NCBI GenBank assembly: GCA_905182535.1
Contig: CAJJBZ010000005.1
Location: 1-64,000, forward strand
Source: an uncultured Planktomarina sp.
GTDB taxonomy: Bacteria; Pseudomonadota; Alphaproteobacteria; Rhodobacterales; Rhodobacteraceae
Length of the DNA: 64,000 nucleotides
Direction: 5' to 3'
Every line of letters begins with the position of its first letter. The first letter of the stretch is position 1. The translations under genes and the position numbers were made by a program. The notes beneath the pieces were generated by a model. That model had not been told where the DNA came from. It did not search any database and worked only from the letters and a program-made list of their open reading frames with translations. Shown in pieces: positions 58,119 through 64,000 of this stretch.

Positions 58119-60758
58119 CTAAACTTTTATTTTTGCCTTAAGTTCATAGATTAAATCTAGTGCCTCTTTTGGACTAATTGAATCGGGCTGAATATTTTCT
58201 AAGGCGTCCTCAAGTGCTGAGGACCTAATTGGTGGTGCTGCAGCTACAGCAGAAAATAATGGCAGGTCATCAATAAGTGCCATTTGTTTACTGTGGCCGT
58301 CACGCTCCCCACGTTCCAGCGCCTCCAGCACAATCTTTGCCCGCTCTAACACGGATTGAGGCAAACCTGCAAGCTTAGCGACCTGCACTCCGTAAGACCG
58401 GTCTGCTGCCCCCTTTTTGACTTCATGTAAAAAGACTACCTCGCCTTGCCACTCCCGAACCGCCACAGTGGCGTTGTCCACATGCTTTAGTTTTGTTGAG
58501 AGCTGCGTGAGTTCGTGATAATGCGTAGAAAATAAAGCACGGCATTGGTTGACGTCATGTAGATGTTCAAGGGTTGCCCAGGCAATAGATAGTCCATCAT
58601 AAGTTGAGGTGCCGCGACCGATTTCGTCTAGAATAACCAAAGCCCGATCATCTGCTTGATTTAAAATAGCTGCGGTTTCAACCATTTCAACCATAAACGT
58701 TGATCTACCACGCGCCAAATCATCAGCTGCGCCAACACGGCTAAAAATCTGTGAAACAATTCCAATTTCTGCATGGGCTGCGGGCACATAAGACCCAGCT
58801 TGCGCAAGTAGGGCGATCAAAGCGTTTTGCCGCAGAAATGTTGACTTACCTGCCATATTGGGACCAGTAAGTAGCCAAATCATGTCGTTGGCGCTGCAGA
58901 GCATGCAATCATTGGCCACAAAGAGCGAGGAAGATTGAACCTTTAGGGCCGTTTCCACCACTGGATGCCTGCCCTGCTTGATTATAAAATTGCGGCTATC
59001 ATTTAAAATTGGCCGCACCCACCCTTCGGCCATCGCTAACTCTGCTAGGGCGGAGGCGACGTCAATTTCCGCAATTGAGATGGCTAGGGCCTGAAGGCTG
59101 GATGCGTAGTCCAAGACAGTAGCGCATAGGGCATCAAATATCTCCAATTCTAAACTGGCAGCCGTTCCCGCAGCATTTAATATTTTAGTTTCTAATTCGC
59201 CCAAGTCCACTGTGGTAAAGCGAACGGAATTGGCTGTTGTTTGCCGGTGAATGAAAGTTTCATTTAATGGTGCTGTAAGCATGCGCTGCGCATGCATGGC
59301 CGTTGTTTCAATGAAGTATCCAAGCACATTGTTATGTTTGATTTTCAAGGTGGTCACACCTGCAAGTTTTGCATAATTGGCCTGCATGCTTGCAATAACT
59401 GATCGGGCCTCATCGCGTAGGGAAGTCACCTCATCTAGTTCAGTAGAATAGCCTACTGCTACAAAGCCGCCATCTCTAGCCAACAGTGGGGGGCTGGCTA
59501 CTAGGGCTAGATCCAGCTGGAATGATAGTGTGTTATGGCCGACTAAATCTGCTTTTGATCCACTCAGTAATTTTGGTAATTCATACTCAGAAAGCAGTTC
59601 ATGCACCTCAGATGCTTGAGCTACACCGTTATTTAAGGCTACGAGATCGCGCGGTCCGCCGCGCCCCAGTGCTAAGCGGCCCAAGGCGCGCTCAATGTCT
59701 GGTAATAGCTTCAAGGCATTTCGCAGCTCTGTGCGCACACCACTATTTTCACTAAAAAATTGAACAGCCGAAGCGCGCTCACTAATGGTGTCTAGTCGCT
59801 GTGAGGGGGTTGTGATCCTACGATACAAAAGCCGCGCGCCGGCGGCGGTTACAGAGCGATCAACTATAGACAGTAAGGAGCCCTTTTTCTCACCAGACAA
59901 GGTTTGGGTTAACTCTAGGTTCCGGCGGGTTGCCGCATCTATGGCAACAAAATCATCACGCACTTCGCATACGGGTTGCCGCAACAGTGGAAGCTGACCC
60001 TTTTGAGTAGTGTTTAAGTACTCAATGAGCGCACCAAGCGCTGCGATATCAGCCCGGCCAAAGTCTCCAAATCCTTTGAGGGTTTTCACACCAAAAGCAG
60101 CAGAAAGCTGCTCCATGCCCGATACGCTATCAAACATAGATTGTGAAAGTGGCGTGGCGGCTGCGCCAGCACCTGAGATGATTTCAAGGAATTCGGGCGT
60201 GGCTGTGTCTGAGATTAAAACCTCTGCGGGCTCAAGTCGCGCCAATTCTGGGCCTAGCCGCACTGCTGAGCAGGGGCTATAGCGTACATCGCCCGTTGAG
60301 ATGTCTAGCCAGGCCAAGCAGCTTTGGTCGCGGACCTGGGCAAAGGCAGCAAGGAAATTGCTTTGTCGAGAGTGGAGCAGCGTGTCTTCTGTTAGTGTTC
60401 CTGGCGTCACAAGGCGCACTACGCCGCGTTTAACAATAGATTTTGCACCGCGCTTTTTAGCTTCTTTGGGATTTTCTAACTGCTCACAGACCGCAACGCG
60501 AAACCCCTTTCGTATGAGGTTGAGCAGATAACCTTCTGCCGCATGAACTGGAACACCGCACATTGGTATGTCTTCACCGAGATGTTTGCCGCGCCTTGTA
60601 AGCGTGATATCAAGAGCTTGTGCAGCAGCTACGGCATCATCAAAAAACAACTCATAGAAGTCCCCCATTCGGTAAAACAGCAAGGCTGCTGGGTATTCGT
60701 GCTTTATTTCAAGAAACTGCGCCATCATGGGCGTTACAGAATACTCAGTGTTGTTCAC
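58119..60758 (-). CDS. mutS: DNA mismatch repair protein MutS
   Basis: About 879 residues. Mismatch-binding FYRMGDFYELF (Phe-x-Glu), Walker A TGPNMAGKSTFLRQ, Walker B LVILDEIGRGTSTYDG, and a helix-turn-helix near the end. Start at GTG 60758 (VNNTEYSVTPMMAQFLEI), preceded by GGAGAG; the open frame continues to 60944 but lacks homology there. No mutL in the window. Confidence 0.94.
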   Translation of the reverse strand: MNNTEYSVTPMMAQFLEIKHEYPAALLFYRMGDFYELFFDDAVAAAQALDITLTRRGKHLGEDIPMCGVPVHAAEGYLLNLIRKGFRVAVCEQLENPKEAKKRGAKSIVKRGVVRLVTPGTLTEDTLLHSRQSNFLAAFAQVRDQSCLAWLDISTGDVRYSPCSAVRLGPELARLEPAEVLISDTATPEFLEIISGAGAAATPLSQSMFDSVSGMEQLSAAFGVKTLKGFGDFGRADIAALGALIEYLNTTQKGQLPLLRQPVCEVRDDFVAIDAATRRNLELTQTLSGEKKGSLLSIVDRSVTAAGARLLYRRITTPSQRLDTISERASAVQFFSENSGVRTELRNALKLLPDIERALGRLALGRGGPRDLVALNNGVAQASEVHELLSEYELPKLLSGSKADLVGHNTLSFQLDLALVASPPLLARDGGFVAVGYSTELDEVTSLRDEARSVIASMQANYAKLAGVTTLKIKHNNVLGYFIETTAMHAQRMLTAPLNETFIHRQTTANSVRFTTVDLGELETKILNAAGTAASLELEIFDALCATVLDYASSLQALAISIAEIDVASALAELAMAEGWVRPILNDSRNFIIKQGRHPVVETALKVQSSSLFVANDCMLCSANDMIWLLTGPNMAGKSTFLRQNALIALLAQAGSYVPAAHAEIGIVSQIFSRVGAADDLARGRSTFMVEMVETAAILNQADDRALVILDEIGRGTSTYDGLSIAWATLEHLHDVNQCRALFSTHYHELTQLSTKLKHVDNATVAVREWQGEVVFLHEVKKGAADRSYGVQVAKLAGLPQSVLERAKIVLEALERGERDGHSKQMALIDDLPLFSAVAAAPPIRSSALEDALENIQPDSISPKEALDLIYELKAKIKV

Positions 60759-60867
60759 AGACTGCTCTCCATTTGCTGCTAGTATTATGCAGAAACCATC
60801 ATGAAAGGAAGCTGTTGTCGTGGCTTTGTTGGGAGGGTATAATCTCCCATGAACAAGGAGCTCCAGA

Positions 60868-63123
60868 ATGGCTAATAATAAAGTTACTGATGCAGACGCG
60901 CTTGCGTTCCATATGGAGCCAACACCAGGTAAATTTGAAATCACGGCAACGGTGCCGATGACAACACAGCGAGACCTTTCGCTCGCCTATTCTCCAGGTG
61001 TGGCTGTTCCCTGCCTGGCAATCGCTGATAACCCTGAACTTGCTTATGATTACACCAACAAGGGCAATTTAGTTGCTGTGATATCTAACGGAACTGCAGT
61101 TTTGGGTCTTGGGAACCTTGGTGCCTTGGGCAGCAAACCGGTGATGGAGGGTAAGGCGGTTTTGTTTAAGCGCTTCGCTGACGTTAATTCTGTTGATATC
61201 GAGCTCGATACCGAAGACCCGCAAGAGTTCATTAATGCAGTGAAGTTGATGGGGCCAACATTTGGCGGTATTAACCTTGAGGACATCAAGGCGCCGGAGT
61301 GCTTTATTATTGAGCAGGCTCTTAAAGAAGTCATGGATATCCCAGTTTTTCATGATGACCAGCACGGAACTGCGGTGATTTGTGCTGCTGGCCTGATCAA
61401 CGCGCTACACCTCTCTGGAAAGCTTATTCAGAATGTAAAAATTGTTTTGAATGGAGCTGGTGCGGCTGGAATCGCATGTGTTGAGCTACTAAAGTCTATG
61501 GGTGCGAAGCATAGTAACTGTGTGGTGTGTGATACTAAGGGTGTGATTTACCAGGGCCGCACGGAAGGTATGAATCAGTGGAAATCTGGCCACGCTGTTA
61601 CTACAGAACTGCGGACCCTGGATGAAGCTATGGTTGGGGCAGATGTGTTCTTGGGTGTGTCTGTGAAAGGTGCTGTGACGCCGGAGATGGTCGCAAATAT
61701 GGCGCCTAACCCGGTGATCTTTGCGATGGCTAACCCTGATCCCGAGATTACGCCTGAAAAAGCTCATGAAGTTCGTCCTGATGCGATTGTAGCTACAGGC
61801 CGTTCAGATTACCCAAACCAAGTTAATAACGTTTTAGGTTTTCCCTATTTGTTTCGTGGCGCGCTGGATATTCATGCCCGCGCGATAAATGATGAGATGA
61901 AAATAGCGTGTGCACGGGCATTGGCGGCTTTGGCACGCGAAGAAGTGCCTGATGAGGTTGCTCTTGCCTATGGTACCAAGCTGAGTTTTGGCCGTGACTA
62001 CATTATCCCCACACCCTTTGATCCACGTTTGATTTACCGTATTCCCCCGGCTGTTGCGCGGGCGGGTATGGACACAGGCGTATCGCGTCGTCCAATTGTG
62101 GATATGGATGGCTATGAGCTGTCTCTTAAAACCCGAATGGACCCAACTGCCAGTATTTTACGTGGTATTAATGCCCGCGCCCGATCTGCACAGGCCCGGA
62201 TGATTTTTTCTGAAGGCCATGACGAGCGTGTTTTACGTGCAGCGGTTATGTATCAACGCCAGGGTTTTGGGAAATCCATTGTTGTGGGGCGTGAAAGTGA
62301 TGTGCAGGCAGGCCTTGAAGCTGCTGGCCTTGGTGATGCCATCAATGAGTTAGAAATAGTTAACGCGGCGAAAACAGAGCATTTGGATACCTATAAAGAT
62401 TATCTATATGAGCGCCTACATCGGAAAGGTTTTGACCAAACCGACATACACCGGCTTGCAGCCCGAGATCGCCATGTGTTTGGTTCATTGATGCTTGCGC
62501 ATGGCCATGGTGACGGTTTGGTTACGGGTGTGACACGTAAATCAGCCCATGTTTTGGACTTGATCAACCATGTTTATGATGTTGGTCCACATGATGGCGC
62601 TGTGGGGGTGACGGCGGTCTTATCTAAGGGCAAAATCGTTCTGATCTCTGATACATTGGTGCATGAGTGGCCGGATGAGAACGACTTAGCGGATATTGCG
62701 GAGCGTGGCGCAAGCGTTGCGCGGGCCCTAGGGCTTGAGCCTCGGGTGGCTTTTGTTAGCTTTTCGACCTTTGGCTACCCAATATCGGAGCGGGCTGAGA
62801 AAATGAAAATCGCGCCAGAAGTTTTACAAAATCGCGGAGTTGATTTTGAGTTTGAAGGCGAAATGGCTGTTGATGTGGCATTGAACGTCAACGAAATGAA
62901 GAAATATCCATTTAGTCGCCTGACAGGTCCAGCGAATGTGTTGGTTGTGCCTGCGCGGCACTCAGCATCAATCTCAGTTAAACTCATGCAGGAAATGGGG
63001 GGCGCTACTGTTATTGGCCCAATACTTACTGGTATCGATAAGCCAATTCAGATTTGCTCCACGGTGTCTTCGGTGAGTGATATTCTGAATATGGCAGTCA
63101 TTGCTGCCTGTAATATCCGATGA
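60868..63123 (+). CDS. maeB: NADP-dependent malic enzyme with phosphotransacetylase-like domain
   Basis: 751 residues: N-terminal malic enzyme domain (SLAYSPGVAVPCLAI, VFHDDQHGTAVICAAG, VLNGAGAAGIACVEL, FAMANPDPEITPEKA) and a C-terminal PTA-like domain (about 430-751), the long MaeB form. It decarboxylates malate to pyruvate. Divergent from mutS; GGAGCTCC-type region upstream. Last codon overlaps the sugar-kinase start by 4 bp. Confidence 0.93.
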   Translation: MANNKVTDADALAFHMEPTPGKFEITATVPMTTQRDLSLAYSPGVAVPCLAIADNPELAYDYTNKGNLVAVISNGTAVLGLGNLGALGSKPVMEGKAVLFKRFADVNSVDIELDTEDPQEFINAVKLMGPTFGGINLEDIKAPECFIIEQALKEVMDIPVFHDDQHGTAVICAAGLINALHLSGKLIQNVKIVLNGAGAAGIACVELLKSMGAKHSNCVVCDTKGVIYQGRTEGMNQWKSGHAVTTELRTLDEAMVGADVFLGVSVKGAVTPEMVANMAPNPVIFAMANPDPEITPEKAHEVRPDAIVATGRSDYPNQVNNVLGFPYLFRGALDIHARAINDEMKIACARALAALAREEVPDEVALAYGTKLSFGRDYIIPTPFDPRLIYRIPPAVARAGMDTGVSRRPIVDMDGYELSLKTRMDPTASILRGINARARSAQARMIFSEGHDERVLRAAVMYQRQGFGKSIVVGRESDVQAGLEAAGLGDAINELEIVNAAKTEHLDTYKDYLYERLHRKGFDQTDIHRLAARDRHVFGSLMLAHGHGDGLVTGVTRKSAHVLDLINHVYDVGPHDGAVGVTAVLSKGKIVLISDTLVHEWPDENDLADIAERGASVARALGLEPRVAFVSFSTFGYPISERAEKMKIAPEVLQNRGVDFEFEGEMAVDVALNVNEMKKYPFSRLTGPANVLVVPARHSASISVKLMQEMGGATVIGPILTGIDKPIQICSTVSSVSDILNMAVIAACNIR

Positions 63124-63995
63124 CAGTCTATAACCTTGGCTCGATCAATGCTGATTATTTTTATCAGGTGCCGCATATCCCTGCACCTGGTGAAACCCTT
63201 AGTACTAAGACGCTTGAACGTGGTCTGGGGGGCAAGGGTGCCAATCAATCTGTGGCTATGGTGAGGGCTGGAGCTAATGTGGTGCATTTGGGTGCTGTTG
63301 GTGAGGATGGTCAGTGGTTGTTGGACCGCCTCGCCGACCTGGGCGTTGATGTAGTATCTATAGCGAAGCTTGACTGTGCATCTGGCCATGCTGTGATTAA
63401 TATTGCGGCTGATGGCGAAAATGCAATTACGATCTATCCGGGTGCAAATGTGGCCATTTGTGCTGACCGTATTAATGAATGGATGGTAGATATATCAGAC
63501 CAAGATTGGCTTGTTTTGCAAAACGAAACATCCCACCAGCGTACGGCGGCATCTCTTGCAAAGGCTAAGGGCGCCCGCGTGGTGTACTCCGCAGCTCCAT
63601 TTGATGCGCAAGCCGTGTTAGACGTGTTGCCCTTTGTCGATATTCTTTGCATGAATGAGCATGAGGCCAAAGCCCTTGAGCGGGAATTCCGAAAGACGGG
63701 TCTCGAAGGCCTTGGGGTTGGAGCCGCGCTCATAACTTATGGTTCTAAGGGGGCGGCTTATCATGATTTTGTGACAGGAGAGGTCACAAAAGTTGATGGT
63801 GTCGAGGTGAGGCCAGTTGATACGACTGGTGCAGGCGATACGTTTTGTGGCTATTTTATTGGGCGCCTATCGCTTGGTGATGCTCCAAAGGCCGCGCTTT
63901 TAACTGCCAACTTTGCAGCGGCTCTTAAGGTAACACGGCTGGGAACTGCTGATGTGATCCCAGAACTCGTAGAGGTTATTGCCTTTAAGGGCTGA
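63120..63995 (+). CDS. PfkB-family sugar kinase (ribokinase-like)
   Basis: 291 residues. PfkB signatures: GGKGANQSVAMVRAG at the start and DTTGAGDTFCGYF with the catalytic Asp (GAGD). Likely ribokinase-type, but the sugar is not fixed by the sequence. Overlaps maeB (ATGA). Confidence 0.88.
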   Translation: MTVYNLGSINADYFYQVPHIPAPGETLSTKTLERGLGGKGANQSVAMVRAGANVVHLGAVGEDGQWLLDRLADLGVDVVSIAKLDCASGHAVINIAADGENAITIYPGANVAICADRINEWMVDISDQDWLVLQNETSHQRTAASLAKAKGARVVYSAAPFDAQAVLDVLPFVDILCMNEHEAKALEREFRKTGLEGLGVGAALITYGSKGAAYHDFVTGEVTKVDGVEVRPVDTTGAGDTFCGYFIGRLSLGDAPKAALLTANFAAALKVTRLGTADVIPELVEVIAFKG

Positions 63996-64000
63996 CAAAC

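Overview
The window is a chromosomal segment of an alphaproteobacterium, most probably a marine member of the Rhodobacterales (Roseobacter group). This rests on gene order (lptC-lptA-lptB-hpf-ptsN; regA-senC-regB; amgK-murU-addB-addA-trxA-hslV-hslU; secB-dnaQ-coaE-aroE-maf; rho-mnmE-mnmG-rsmG-parA-parB), on the family types (ActR/RegA, HemJ, the Orf52/Mic60-like protein beside HemY and HemD, BigR/SqrR), and on parS sites inside the 5' ends of mnmG and rsmG. The base composition is moderate and no ribosomal RNA, complete tRNA or CRISPR array was seen.

Layout: 1-3.2 kb holds the 5' part of ribA, an OmpR-type regulator, a 550-bp gene-poor stretch and a broken glycine-amidinotransferase-like gene. 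3.3-7.1 kb is an LPS-transport cluster (rnd, lptC, lptA, lptB) followed by hpf and ptsN. 7.3-12.3 kb has cysQ, alkB and dnaK-dnaJ. 12.3-18.2 kb has an amidase and a persulfide module (ArsR-type BigR/SqrR sensor; two YeeE/YedE proteins; persulfide dioxygenase; DUF442 phosphatase-like protein), then the hemY-orf52-hemD operon, gpsA, a YciI gene and ahcY. 24.2-26.9 kb is the redox two-component locus regA-senC-regB. 26.96-29.46 kb is a foreign, decayed island between two inverted IS6-type remnants; its cargo is a decayed GlxA-like regulator and an MFS transporter, and a fragment with an HExxH motif is cut at its right edge. 29.6-39.8 kb carries peptidoglycan sugar recycling (amgK-murU), recombination (addB-addA), trxA and hslVU. 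39.9-46.2 kb carries an MFS gene, smr, a Tim44-like gene, fxsA, secB, dnaQ, coaE and a maf/aroE reading frame.

A very AT-rich gap at 46.2-46.6 kb, with imperfect DnaA boxes and genes diverging on both sides, is a good oriC candidate. To its right lie hemJ, rho, mnmE, mnmG, rsmG, parA and parB, with two perfect 16-bp parS palindromes. The last 10 kb contain hemW, rdgB and rph (leftward), hrcA-grpE, mutS (leftward), maeB and a PfkB sugar kinase.

A strong feature of the window is the number of single-base indels inside genes that are normally essential or highly conserved (lptB, hpf, dnaK, hemY, ahcY, addA, trxA, fxsA, aroE, mnmG). Most can be repaired by one base, usually in a short homopolymer, so they look more like sequence errors than real gene death. 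I give the full gene extent in those cases and name the break. The amidinotransferase gene, the GNAT gene and the IS6-flanked island carry more damage and may be true pseudogenes.
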